Shown here: in pieces, positions 28,641 through 36,808 of the stretch | How the letters are laid out: each line of letters starts with the position of its first letter | Numbering within the stretch: the first letter of the stretch is position 1 | NCBI RefSeq assembly: GCF_900115295.1 | Contig: NZ_FOVZ01000003.1 | Span: 186,001-250,000, forward strand | Length of the DNA stretch: 64,000 bases | Direction of reading: 5' to 3' | DNA from: Sphingomonas sp. OK281 | GTDB taxonomy: Bacteria > Pseudomonadota > Alphaproteobacteria > Sphingomonadales > Sphingomonadaceae | Program-made: the position numbers and the translations under genes | Notes under the pieces: model-generated | The model's database searches: none | Told to the model about the DNA's origin: nothing | What the model saw: the letters and a program-made list of their open reading frames with translations, nothing else

Positions 28641-29841
28641 CATGGGCATCCTCGCCTCAAACATCGCCGCGTTCGGCTTCCCCGAATTCGCCTACATGAC
28701 GCCCGCCTCGATGGGCGCGCCGAGCACGCCCGACCTGATCGCCTGGACCACGACCTTCATCGTCATCGACGGCAAGATGCGCGGGCTCTTCTCGTTCCTG
28801 TTCGGCGCATCGATGCTGCTCGTCATCGACCGAGCCGAGGCGAGCGGCGAAGACGCGGCGACCATCCACCTGCGCCGCATGGCGTGGCTGTTCGTCTTCG
28901 GCATAGCGCATCTGTACCTGCTGTGGTGGGGCGACATCCTCGCGCACTACGCACTGGTCGGCGCGATCGCGTACATGTTCGCGCGGTTGCCAGTGCGCTG
29001 GCTGATCGCCGTCGGGCTCGCCTGCATCGCGTTCCAGACGGTCGAGCTGACGACGCTCGTCGCCTACACGTTCGACCTGCACGGCGCCGCGCACCGGCCG
29101 GGCGCAACGGCGCGAGTCATCATGAACTGGCAGCTGTTGGCGGATCAATTCGGCCAGCCCTCCCCCGCCTCCGTCACCCGCGAACTCGCCATCGGACGTG
29201 GTGGATGGCGCGATCTGGTCGCGTGGCGCTGGACCCACGCCGCTGGACCGATCACGTCCCTCACCGCCACTGGTCCGGAAACGCTAGGCTTCATGCTGTT
29301 CGGCATGGCAGGGCTACGATCGGGGTTCCTGACGGGGGAATGGTCGCGGCGCCGCTACACGGTGATTGCGGTCGTCGGGATCGGGCTCGGCTGGATCGGC
29401 TATGCGGCCATCGCGGCGTTCGACATCGGCCACGGGTTCGACGCGCGCTATGTCGCACTGTCGTGGCTCGCGCTCGCAACCCCGCTTCGGCCACTGACGA
29501 TCATGGGGTACGCCGCGGCGATCGTCCTGCTCGCACGGCCCGGCGGCTGGCTGACGACGCGAGTCGCGGCGGCAGGTCGAATAGCATTCTCCAACTATCT
29601 CGGCACGACGGTCCTCTGCACCACGCTGTTCTATGGGTACGGCTTCGGCCTGTACGGCACATTGTCGCGAGCCCAGCTCTACCTAGTCGTCGTACCGATC
29701 TGCCTGCTTATGTTCCTATGGTCGAAACCTTGGCTCGATCGATTCCGCTATGGTCCGCTTGAATGGCTGTGGCGCAGCCTGTCGCGATTCGCGTGGCAGC
29801 CGATGCGCGGTTCGGCGTTCACGACGAACCGATTGGACTAG
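28585..29841 (+). CDS. DUF418 multi-pass membrane protein
   Basis: A 418-residue integral membrane protein of the DUF418/YeiB family. The N-terminal signature RIATLDLIRGVAVMGILASN is followed by about ten hydrophobic helices; FSFLFGASMLL, FGIAHLYLLWWGDIL and AGRIAFSNYLGTTVLCTTLF are characteristic. The family resembles acyltransferase-type membrane proteins, but function is unknown. No ribosome-binding site precedes the ATG, which instead overlaps the stop of a leader-like frame. Its 5' end is present as three tandem copies, two of them degenerate. Confidence 0.9.
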   Translation: MTPASTRIATLDLIRGVAVMGILASNIAAFGFPEFAYMTPASMGAPSTPDLIAWTTTFIVIDGKMRGLFSFLFGASMLLVIDRAEASGEDAATIHLRRMAWLFVFGIAHLYLLWWGDILAHYALVGAIAYMFARLPVRWLIAVGLACIAFQTVELTTLVAYTFDLHGAAHRPGATARVIMNWQLLADQFGQPSPASVTRELAIGRGGWRDLVAWRWTHAAGPITSLTATGPETLGFMLFGMAGLRSGFLTGEWSRRRYTVIAVVGIGLGWIGYAAIAAFDIGHGFDARYVALSWLALATPLRPLTIMGYAAAIVLLARPGGWLTTRVAAAGRIAFSNYLGTTVLCTTLFYGYGFGLYGTLSRAQLYLVVVPICLLMFLWSKPWLDRFRYGPLEWLWRSLSRFAWQPMRGSAFTTNRLD

Positions 29842-29880
29842 TTGCGAATAAGACGCAAAACAGCTTGCGAGTGGTTCGCA
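29842..29880. promoter_or_regulatory. Two dyads before bfd-bfr, candidate iron-regulator sites
   Basis: TTGCGAATAAGACGCAA (29842-29858) and TTGCGAGTGGTTCGCA (29865-29880) are two TTGCG-type inverted repeats whose starts are 23 bases apart, about two helical turns. They end 36 bases before the bfd ATG. Position and repetition suggest binding by a dimeric repressor such as Fur; the identity is inferred from the iron-storage genes downstream. Confidence 0.5.
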
Positions 29881-29916
29881 TTATCCGTATCCCGTGCTTA
29901 CAGCTAGGGAGTTCCC

Positions 29917-30087
29917 ATGGTCGTCTGCGTTTGCAATGCCATACGAGAATCCGACGTTCGCAACTGCGCACGCGGCGGTTGCACGACACCGTGCCAAGCC
30001 TTCCGTTCGATGGGCCGGAAACCCAAATGCGGCCAGTGCACATCGATAGCGCGAGCGATTATCGACGAGGAACGCGCCGCTGCATAA
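29917..30087 (+). CDS. bfd: Bacterioferritin-associated ferredoxin
   Basis: A 56-residue [2Fe-2S] protein. Its four cluster cysteines Cys4, Cys6, Cys38 and Cys41 (MVVCVCNAIR and KCGQC) match the E. coli Bfd positions exactly. Bfd docks on bacterioferritin near the haem and passes electrons so stored ferric iron is released. AGGGAG lies five bases before the ATG. bfr follows in the same direction 103 bases on, and two dyads upstream suggest iron control. Confidence 0.93.
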   Translation: MVVCVCNAIRESDVRNCARGGCTTPCQAFRSMGRKPKCGQCTSIARAIIDEERAAA

Positions 30088-30190
30088 GCGTCGCAACAGC
30101 TAAGAAAGCCCGGAAAACCGCCATTTTTGGGGGTTGTGCTAATCTATGTCAGCCCGCTACATGCTCCTCAGAGGTGACGGAGATATGGCC

Positions 30191-30706
30191 ATGCGCGGCG
30201 ACCCCCAAGTAATCGAATTCCTGAACGAGGCGCTCAAGAACGAGCTGACCGCGGTCAATCAATATTGGCTCCATTACCGGATGCTCGAGCATTGGGGCGT
30301 CTACAAGCTCGCCCAGTACGAGCGGATGGAATCGATCGACGAGATGAAACACGCCGACTGGTTGTCGGAGCGCATCCTGTTCCTCGATGGCCTGCCGAAC
30401 TTCCAGCTGCTCGGCCGCCTCCGCATCGGCGAGACCGTCGAAGAGGTCCTGAAGTCGGATCTGGCACTCGAAGTCGAGGCCACCGTTCAGCTCAAAGGCG
30501 CGATCGCGTATTGCGAAGAGGTCAAGGACTACATCAGCCGCGACCTGTTCGCCCGCATCCTCGCCAGCGAGGAAGAGCATGTCGACACGCTCGAGCGCCA
30601 GTTCGAGATGATCGCCCGGATGGGCATCCACAACTACATCCAGCTCAACTCGATCTCGGAGCATGATTCGCCAAAGGCGGGCGCGGCTCCGTATCTGAAG
30701 GGCTGA
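30191..30706 (+). CDS. bfr: Bacterioferritin
   Basis: A 171-residue haem-containing ferritin that forms 24-mer shells and stores iron. With the ATG at 30191 the residues fall on E. coli numbers: ferroxidase Glu18, Glu51 and His54, and the haem ligand Met52 in ESIDEMKHAD. The later SEEEHVDTLE carries the remaining ligands. GGAG lies eight bases before this ATG; another in-frame ATG at 30185 is too close to it. The C-terminus has an unconserved extension (SEHDSPKAGAAPYLKG). It is paired with bfd. Confidence 0.95.
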   Translation: MRGDPQVIEFLNEALKNELTAVNQYWLHYRMLEHWGVYKLAQYERMESIDEMKHADWLSERILFLDGLPNFQLLGRLRIGETVEEVLKSDLALEVEATVQLKGAIAYCEEVKDYISRDLFARILASEEEHVDTLERQFEMIARMGIHNYIQLNSISEHDSPKAGAAPYLKG

Positions 30707-30712
30707 TCCATC

Positions 30713-30747
30713 CCCCTGTCATCCCACTGAAAAGTGGGGTGACGGGG
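30713..30747 (+). terminator. Hairpin after bfr
   Basis: CCCCTGTCATCCCACT and AGTGGGGTGACGGGG fold into a long stem with a GAAA loop. No T-run follows. It resembles a half copy of the family C palindrome (GTCATCCC...GGGTGACGG) and probably marks the end of bfd-bfr. Confidence 0.55.
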
Positions 30748-30803
30748 AGGCAGCGTCATTCGCTGCAACACCGGTCGAGATTTTTGCCAGTCTGGCGACG
30801 ATT

Positions 30804-31241
30804 TCAGTCCTCGCCGAACCCGGTCGGTACCGCACGACGACCAAAGCCGCCGGTGCCGGGCTTCCGGACCACGATCGGATTAGCCTCGCGCTCCAGGATC
30901 GCCAGCGTCTCGACGAACAGCGGTCGCAACAGGACGATATGCTCGAGCGCCTCGTCCGGTGTATCCTGCATCTCCACACAATCGCGCGCGATAACCTCGA
31001 CCGCCTCGGCCAAGTCCGCCAGCGGCTCCGCCCCGAACTGTCGCGCTTCGCCCTTCAGCGTGTGCGCGGGAATGACCATCGCAGCAGCGTTCAGCGTGCG
31101 CATCGCCGCCTCGATTGCTGCAACCGACTTTACGCCGTCCTCGCGAAAATAACCGAGAATGCGGCCAAATCCTGCGCCCAGCTCGCTGCGCGCCTGCACG
31201 AACGCTGGCCAATTGATCAGGGTGCTTCCCTCGAACGACAC
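30804..31241 (-). CDS. Hpt domain phosphotransfer protein
   Basis: A 145-residue protein with a histidine phosphotransfer domain: His60 in PAHTLKGEARQFGAEPLADL is the likely phosphorylation site, in a four-helix bundle. Such proteins relay phosphate between receiver domains. The C-terminus (PIVVRKPGTGGFGRRAVP) is basic and flexible. The GTG start at 31241 has GAGAAGG five bases upstream. No kinase or receiver gene is nearby, so its partners are unknown; the phytochrome kinase 12 kb away carries its own HisKA_2 domain. Confidence 0.87.
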   Translation of the reverse strand: MSFEGSTLINWPAFVQARSELGAGFGRILGYFREDGVKSVAAIEAAMRTLNAAAMVIPAHTLKGEARQFGAEPLADLAEAVEVIARDCVEMQDTPDEALEHIVLLRPLFVETLAILEREANPIVVRKPGTGGFGRRAVPTGFGED

Positions 31242-31324
31242 TGTCGCCTTCTCCCGTTGAGCAATAGCGCCATGAAGGTCAGAACTGCATCTTACCCCAT
31301 CCAGGTAAATACAATCTTGTCACA

Positions 31325-31543
31325 CTACCGACAAGTTACGACAAAGGTCCGGATAAATTCGTCCAAAACGATCTCTATCGTTGCATTGGCCGATGCCGCG
31401 ATGGCCTCAAGTTCGGTCGACGCCTGTGGATCGTCGGCAATCACCTCGACGCAGGTAGCGCCGCCGCGCAGCGCGCGGGCAAGCCGCACCGCGGGCCATG
31501 GGCAGCGCATACCCCTGGCGTCGATGCGGATCACGCCGGACAC
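31325..31543 (-). CDS. TusA/SirA-family sulfurtransferase
   Basis: A 72-residue sulfur carrier of the TusA family. The active Cys14 sits in the CPxP motif (GMRCPWPAV). TusA-like proteins pass persulfide sulfur to tRNA thiolation, molybdenum cofactor synthesis or sulfur oxidation. The GTG start is six bases after the der stop, so it is the second gene of a der-tusA unit. Which sulfur pathway it serves cannot be told from here. Confidence 0.9.
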   Translation of the reverse strand: MSGVIRIDARGMRCPWPAVRLARALRGGATCVEVIADDPQASTELEAIAASANATIEIVLDEFIRTFVVTCR

Positions 31544-31549
31544 GACCGC

Positions 31550-32938
31550 CTAGTTGCCGCCGCCGCCCCTGCCGTTGTCGTCGTACGGATTCTTCGGCGC
31601 GCGGAACATCAGGCGTACCGGGACCGCGCCGAAGCCCAGATCCTTGCGCATGGAATTGACCAGATACCGCTCATAGCTCGCCGGCAGCTGATCGACGCGC
31701 GTGCCGAAGATGACGAAGCTGGGCGGGCGTGTCTTGACCTGCGTGACGTAGCGCATCTTGATCCGCTTGCCGCCCGGGGCTGGCGGCGGCGTCGCCTCGA
31801 TCGCGCGCTCGAACCAGCGGTTGAGTTCGCCGGTACCGACGCGCTTCGACCACGCATCGCGCGTATCGAAGCACGCTTGCAGCAACTGGTCGATGCCCTT
31901 GCCGGTCGCGCCGGACACGGTCATCACGGTGACGCCCTTGACCTGGCTCAGGCCGTCCTCGAGCGCGCGCTTGACGCCGTTGAACAGCGACGACGCGCTC
32001 TCGGCGATATCCCATTTGTTGAGCGCGATGACGAGCGCGCGGCCCTCTTGCAACACCTTGTCGGCGATGCGGAGATCCTGCGCCTCAAGGCCGAGCGTGG
32101 CGTCGAGCAACAGCACGACGACCTCGGCGAAGTCGACCGCATGGAGCGCGTCCTCGACGGACATCTTCTCAAGCTTGTCCTGCACCTTGGCACGCTTGCG
32201 CATACCGGCGGTGTCGATCAGCCGAACCTTGCGCGCTTCGCCGCCGGTCGGGTGCCAGTCGTAATCGACGCTGATCGAATCGCGCGTGATGCCGGCTTCG
32301 GGGCCGGTGATCATGCGGTCTTCGCCGAGGATGCGGTTGACGAGCGTCGACTTGCCGGCGTTCGGACGGCCGACGATCGCGAGCTTCAGCGGGCCCTCAT
32401 ATTCGTTGTCGGGCTGTTCCTCGGGCGGCTCTTCCTTGCCTTCGAGCAGCGGGAGCAGGCCTTCGAACAGGTCGCCTAGGCCTTCGCCGTGCTCGGCCGA
32501 AAGCTGGACCGGGTCGCCGAAGCCGAGCGCCAATGATTCGAGGATACCGTCTTCGCCTGCGCGACCCTCGGCCTTGTTGGCGACGAGGATGACGGGGACG
32601 TCGGCGGTGCGCAGCCAGCGGGCGATCTCTTCGTCGAGCGGCACGATGCCGGCGCGCGCGTCGAACAGGAACAGCGCGACGTCAGCCTGTTCGACGGCGG
32701 CTTCGGTCTGCTGGCGCATCCGGCCGGGCAGGGTCTGCGCGTCGTGATCTTCGTAGCCGGCGGTGTCGATGATGCGGAATTCGAGGCCGATCAGCGACGC
32801 ATCGCCCTCGCGCCGATCACGCGTGACGCCGGGCCGGTCGTCGACCAGCGCGAGCTTCTTGCCGACGAGGCGATTGAAAAGAGTCGACTTGCCGACATTT
32901 GGGCGGCCGACGATCGCGACCACAGGAAGTTTGGACAT
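31550..32938 (-). CDS. der: Ribosome biogenesis GTPase Der (EngA)
   Basis: Der has two GTPase domains in tandem plus a KH-like C-terminal domain and is needed for 50S subunit maturation. Seen here: first P-loop GRPNVGKS (10-17) with DTAGYED, second P-loop GRPNAGKS near 190 with DTAGMRK, NKWD specificity motif in the second domain, and KIRM-like C-terminal RNA-binding part (GGKRIKMRYVTQVKTRPPSF). 462 residues is usual length. Upstream lie bamB and the TPR gene, separated by a repeat-filled gap. Confidence 0.96.
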   Translation of the reverse strand: MSKLPVVAIVGRPNVGKSTLFNRLVGKKLALVDDRPGVTRDRREGDASLIGLEFRIIDTAGYEDHDAQTLPGRMRQQTEAAVEQADVALFLFDARAGIVPLDEEIARWLRTADVPVILVANKAEGRAGEDGILESLALGFGDPVQLSAEHGEGLGDLFEGLLPLLEGKEEPPEEQPDNEYEGPLKLAIVGRPNAGKSTLVNRILGEDRMITGPEAGITRDSISVDYDWHPTGGEARKVRLIDTAGMRKRAKVQDKLEKMSVEDALHAVDFAEVVVLLLDATLGLEAQDLRIADKVLQEGRALVIALNKWDIAESASSLFNGVKRALEDGLSQVKGVTVMTVSGATGKGIDQLLQACFDTRDAWSKRVGTGELNRWFERAIEATPPPAPGGKRIKMRYVTQVKTRPPSFVIFGTRVDQLPASYERYLVNSMRKDLGFGAVPVRLMFRAPKNPYDDNGRGGGGN

Positions 32939-32979
32939 GGCGTGCCCTTAGCGCGTGTCGCGCCAAAGGTCACCTAGTC

Positions 32980-33126
32980 CCTCGCCTCCTGGGGAGAGAG
33001 GGGGAGGAGCCGTAGGCGACGGAAGGGCGAGGCGAAGTTGGGGCGAGCGACCCGACCCCTAATCCGCTCTCCCTTACCACCGCAAGTGCGGCGAGCCTCT
33101 TCCCTCTCCCCGCCGGGAAGAGGGGG
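32980..33126. repeat. Imperfect palindromic intergenic repeat (family F)
   Basis: A left arm CTCGCCTCCTGGGGAGAGAG and a right arm CTCTCCCCGCCGGGAAGAGG can pair imperfectly and fill the bamB-der gap. It resembles common sphingomonad CTCTCCCC-type intergenic elements. Confidence 0.5.
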
Positions 33127-33132
33127 TCGTCG

Positions 33133-34458
33133 TCACCGGTACGCGGTGACCTTGCCCTTCTGATCGAGCGTGTAGAGCGTCGAGTTGGCGACGATCGGTG
33201 GCAGCGAGAACGGCGTCTTCGTCTCGATCGTCGAACTCACCTTACCGTCAGTCGGCGAGACGAAATTTATCTCGCCGCGCGAATTGGTCAGGACTAGCCG
33301 GTTGCCGGCCAGGATCGGGCCAAACCAAGTGATCGCGTTGCTGCGCTTCTTCTCGTTCTGGAAGCGCGGCAATTGCGCGATCCAACGTGCCTTACCGTTC
33401 GAACGCGACAAGCAGACGAGCTTGGCGTCGTCGGTCACCACGAACAACCACTCGCCCGCGATCCAGGGCGTCGAAATCCCCGCGAAGTTCTGCTCCCACA
33501 GACGCTGTCCGGTCGACAGCTCGAGCGCGACCATGCGACCACCCTGCCCGACCGCATAGACACGGCCGCCGTCGATCACCGGTGCGGCATCGATGTCCGA
33601 CAGGCTCGAAACAGACGTTGTGATCGAAGTGCGCGACAGCGCGTCCTGCCACAGGATACGACCGTTCTCGTAGCGATACGCACTGAGTTCACCGCTGGAG
33701 AAACCGGCGACGACGGTGCCCTGGCTGACGGCGGGTGCCGCGACGCCGAATACGCCCTGCGTCTCCAGCGTCCCCGACTGCACCCACTGGACCTTGCCGT
33801 CGGCCTGGTTGAGTGAAAAGACCTGGTTGTCCTGCGTCAGGACATACACAGCGCCGTTGGCGACCGTCGGTGACCCGCGCAATGGTGCGCCAGGCTTGGC
33901 GCGCCAGAGGATCTTGCCGTCCGCTGCATTCATCGCGACGACGTCGCCGACGCCGTCGGTAGCGTAGAGCTTGCCGTCGTCATAGCTGACGCCGCCTCCG
34001 AACCGGGCCGCCTTGTTGAGCTTGCCCTCGGTAATGCCCGCGCTCCACAGCGGTGCGCCGGTGTCGGCGGTAAACGCGTGGATCGTTGCAGTGACGTCGG
34101 TCACGAACAGCTTATTGTCGGCAACCACCGGTGCCGCGCCAAGGCGTTCGCGGTTCGAGCCACCGTTGATCGAAGCCTGCCATGCCCGCTTGGGTTGGTC
34201 ACCGAGCGCGAGCTGTCCCATTGACTTGGGAGGGTTGCCGCCAGGCTGAGCCCAGGCGTCGTTAACCGCGGGGGCCGGCAGCAGAACCTGCACGTCGGCG
34301 ATCGTCTTGTCGGTCTCTACCTCGTTTTCGGAAACCAGGATCGACACGCGGTCGCCTAGCGTCGGCGTCTTCTTGTTGCCGCCGCCCTTGAAAATCCCGC
34401 AACCGCTGAGTGCAACCAGCGCGGCGACGGCGACCGTCACCCGATATGTCTTCATCAT
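33133..34458 (-). CDS. bamB: Outer membrane assembly lipoprotein BamB
   Basis: A 441-residue lipoprotein with a lipobox LSGC (Cys20), so it is attached to the outer membrane from the periplasm. The body is an eight-bladed PQQ-like beta-propeller with repeated blades such as NAADGKILWRAKPGAPLRGS and LNQADGKVQWVQ. BamB helps BamA insert outer-membrane proteins, which suits an organism with many TonB receptors. Its start overlaps the stop of the TPR gene by four bases, as is common for yfgM-bamB. Confidence 0.93.
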   Translation of the reverse strand: MMKTYRVTVAVAALVALSGCGIFKGGGNKKTPTLGDRVSILVSENEVETDKTIADVQVLLPAPAVNDAWAQPGGNPPKSMGQLALGDQPKRAWQASINGGSNRERLGAAPVVADNKLFVTDVTATIHAFTADTGAPLWSAGITEGKLNKAARFGGGVSYDDGKLYATDGVGDVVAMNAADGKILWRAKPGAPLRGSPTVANGAVYVLTQDNQVFSLNQADGKVQWVQSGTLETQGVFGVAAPAVSQGTVVAGFSSGELSAYRYENGRILWQDALSRTSITTSVSSLSDIDAAPVIDGGRVYAVGQGGRMVALELSTGQRLWEQNFAGISTPWIAGEWLFVVTDDAKLVCLSRSNGKARWIAQLPRFQNEKKRSNAITWFGPILAGNRLVLTNSRGEINFVSPTDGKVSSTIETKTPFSLPPIVANSTLYTLDQKGKVTAYR

Positions 34459-35195
34459 TGCGCCTTGGTATCCTCGTTTGATGCAGCCGGAGTGATCACT
34501 CTGGCAGTAGCGCCCGTGCTGGCAACAGCGTCCACACCCAGTACGCCGGCCATCTGAACCGCGCGTTGACGGATGGTCTCGGGCACGCCGGTATCGCGCG
34601 CTATTTGCCCGAACAGCGTACCCGCCTGCTGGCGCTGGTTCATGCGGACATAGGAGATCGCGACCATCTCACCCGCGCTGCCGAACCACGGACCACCGGG
34701 CACCGCGAGCGGACGAAGTCGCTCGACGACGACCTGCGGCTTAAGCGTGTCGAACTCGGCCGACGTCTGGCGAACGAGTGCGAGATCACGAAACGGCTTC
34801 GCCAGCGACGTGTCCGCCGCAATCGTGCCGAGCTTGGCAGCGGCATTCTTCAGGTCGTCCTTCTGGAGAAGGACGTCGGCCTGCGTGAACAGCGCGAGCG
34901 CGCGGTAGCCGTCGCGGTTCGACTTGGCGAGTTCGGCCAGCGGCTTCGACGCGGCCGCGGCGTTGTTGGCGCCGAGCGAGTCGTATGCAGCCTGGAGCTG
35001 CTCACCCTCGATGCCGGCGGCCTCGCCATTATGATGCTGCCAGTAGAGGAACCCGGCGAGTGCGGCGAGTGCGGCGACGACGCCGACCGCGACCCATTTG
35101 CCCCAGTTCGTCCAGAACCCGGCGAGCTGGTCGCGTCGCAGTTCTTCGTCGACCTCACGCAGGAATGCTTGATCGGTTTTCGGCGGGAGGGCCAA
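34455..35195 (-). CDS. YfgM-like tetratricopeptide membrane protein
   Basis: A 246-residue protein with one N-terminal membrane helix (WVAVGVVAALAALAGFLYW, about 33-51) and a periplasmic TPR-like domain (YRALALFTQADVLLQKDDLK and following). YfgM in E. coli binds the SecYEG translocon and periplasmic chaperones. The start is a TTG at 35195 with GGAG six bases upstream. It is coupled to bamB by overlap. The N-terminus (FLREVDEELRRDQLAGFW) is a conserved family feature. Confidence 0.88.
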   Translation of the reverse strand: MALPPKTDQAFLREVDEELRRDQLAGFWTNWGKWVAVGVVAALAALAGFLYWQHHNGEAAGIEGEQLQAAYDSLGANNAAAASKPLAELAKSNRDGYRALALFTQADVLLQKDDLKNAAAKLGTIAADTSLAKPFRDLALVRQTSAEFDTLKPQVVVERLRPLAVPGGPWFGSAGEMVAISYVRMNQRQQAGTLFGQIARDTGVPETIRQRAVQMAGVLGVDAVASTGATARVITPAASNEDTKAQ

Positions 35196-35267
35196 GGAAT
35201 GCTCCGGGAATAGTGAGGGGGTGGGCGGCGCGGACCTTAGCCGCGCCGGAACCGAAACGGAAGCGGA

Positions 35268-36128
35268 TCAATCCTTGGGCGCGTAGACCTGCTCGGCACC
35301 CGGAAACGCGCGCGATCGGACGTCGTCGGCATAGGTTTGCGTCGCGGACGAGATCGTTTCGGCAATGTCTGCGAACCGCTTCACGAACTTTGCGGTACGC
35401 TCGAACATCCCCAGCATGTCCTCGGTCACCAGGACCTGTCCGTCGCACTGCGCGGATGCACCGATGCCGATCGTCGGGCAGGCGATCGAGTTGGTGATCT
35501 CGATCGCGATCGGCTCGACCACGCCTTCGATCACCAGCGAGAACGCGCCGGCTTCGGCGATGCTCTGCGCGTCGGCGACGATTTTGGCAGCTTCCTCGGG
35601 CGTCCGACCGCGCGCTCCGTAACCGCCGAGGACGTTGACCGCCTGCGGGGTCAGCCCGACATGGCCCATTACCGGAATGCCGCGCTCGGTCAGGAACTTG
35701 ACGGTCGGCGCCATTGCGGTGCCGCCTTCGAGCTTCACCGCCGCCGCACCGGTCTGCTTGAGCAGGAACGCCGCGCTCTCGAACGCCTTTTCGGGCGAGG
35801 CTTCGTAGCTGCCGAACGGCATGTCGATCACGACCACTGCGTGATAGCTGCCGCGCACCACCGCCGCGCCGTGCGCCGCCATCATCTCCAGCGTTACCGG
35901 CACCGTAGAGGGCAGCCCGTAGATCACTTGCCCCAAGCTGTCGCCGACCAGCAGCATGTCGCAGTGCGGGTCGAGAAGTTGCGCGGTGCGAACGGTGTAG
36001 GCGGTGAGCATGACGAGTGGCGTCTTGCCCTTCTGGCGGCGGATCGCGGGGATCGTCAGGCGCTTGAGCGGGGCCGGCGTCGGATTGGCGCGACTCGTCG
36101 CAGTGTCGAGGGTGTAGGTCGTAGACAT
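35268..36128 (-). CDS. panB: 3-methyl-2-oxobutanoate hydroxymethyltransferase
   Basis: PanB transfers a hydroxymethyl group from methylene-tetrahydrofolate to 2-oxoisovalerate, first step of pantothenate and CoA synthesis. The 286-residue protein shows [33 protein letters not shown] and metal-binding [18 protein letters not shown], with the Glu of [11 protein letters not shown]. panC and panE are not next to it. The 3' end is 72 bases from the TPR gene. Confidence 0.95.
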   Translation of the reverse strand: MSTTYTLDTATSRANPTPAPLKRLTIPAIRRQKGKTPLVMLTAYTVRTAQLLDPHCDMLLVGDSLGQVIYGLPSTVPVTLEMMAAHGAAVVRGSYHAVVVIDMPFGSYEASPEKAFESAAFLLKQTGAAAVKLEGGTAMAPTVKFLTERGIPVMGHVGLTPQAVNVLGGYGARGRTPEEAAKIVADAQSIAEAGAFSLVIEGVVEPIAIEITNSIACPTIGIGASAQCDGQVLVTEDMLGMFERTAKFVKRFADIAETISSATQTYADDVRSRAFPGAEQVYAPKD

Positions 36129-36176
36129 GAGGCGGTTAGTAGCGCGGGAGTTCGTGCGCGCCCAGCCTCGGGGTGA

Positions 36177-36611
36177 TCAGACCGCCCAGCCCTTTTGCCG
36201 GGCATGGCCGACGAGCCAGAGCGTGAACGCGGCCACCGCGACGATGACGAGGGGGAAGCCGACCGTTTCGCTTGCGCCCTTGTGCGCGACGATGTCGGTT
36301 GAGGCGAACAGCCATCCGAACTGCACGATCGTCGCCACCAGCGACGCGATCAGGAACGGGCGGGCGTTGGCACGGCGCATGAACAAGAGGATCGCGCCGA
36401 CCAGGCCGGTAAGCACGGCGACGGCGAACAGCGGATCATACCAACTGGGCAACGTGGCGTAGAGCGCCCGATCATAGGCGCTCGCCTGGCCCATCGCGTC
36501 GGCGCCGAGCCTAAGCTGCTGCACGCACATGAGGCATCCGACCAGTCCCCAAAGAACGAGCACGCCGGTGGTCATGCGAAACCACAAGGGTCCCTGTCGT
36601 ACGAAGAACAT
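36177..36611 (-). CDS. Small four-helix membrane protein
   Basis: A 144-residue integral membrane protein with about four hydrophobic helices: TTGVLVLWGLVGCLMCV, PLFAVAVLTGLVGAILLF, FLIASLVATIVQFGWLFA and FPLVIVAVAAFTLWLVGHA. The ATG at 36611 follows GGGG with seven bases; the frame runs upstream to 36689. No family signature is recognised. It resembles sphingomonad hypothetical membrane proteins by composition only. It is 48 bases upstream of panB. Confidence 0.75.
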   Translation of the reverse strand: MFFVRQGPLWFRMTTGVLVLWGLVGCLMCVQQLRLGADAMGQASAYDRALYATLPSWYDPLFAVAVLTGLVGAILLFMRRANARPFLIASLVATIVQFGWLFASTDIVAHKGASETVGFPLVIVAVAAFTLWLVGHARQKGWAV

Positions 36612-36808
36612 GCCGCCGCCCCTGCCTGTTTCGGGCAACAGAGTGCGCTCCGCAAAGGGTACGCGCAAGGGGCTGCCAAGAATCCGCAAGATGTCGCGGA
36701 TCCGGACCGGCGGGACGTCGGAAGCTTCCGACTGCGACGCCCCTCCGGACCGTATTCAAGACTTATCGCGCCCAACATGAACCCGTCGTGACGACAGGCG
36801 CCTGACGA

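Noticed and set aside
28188-29762. 524-residue frame across the DUF418 repeats and gene
   Set aside because: It runs in another frame through the DUF418 gene and is open only because of GC content; only the short MLRERLHFLYFT segments in it are notable.
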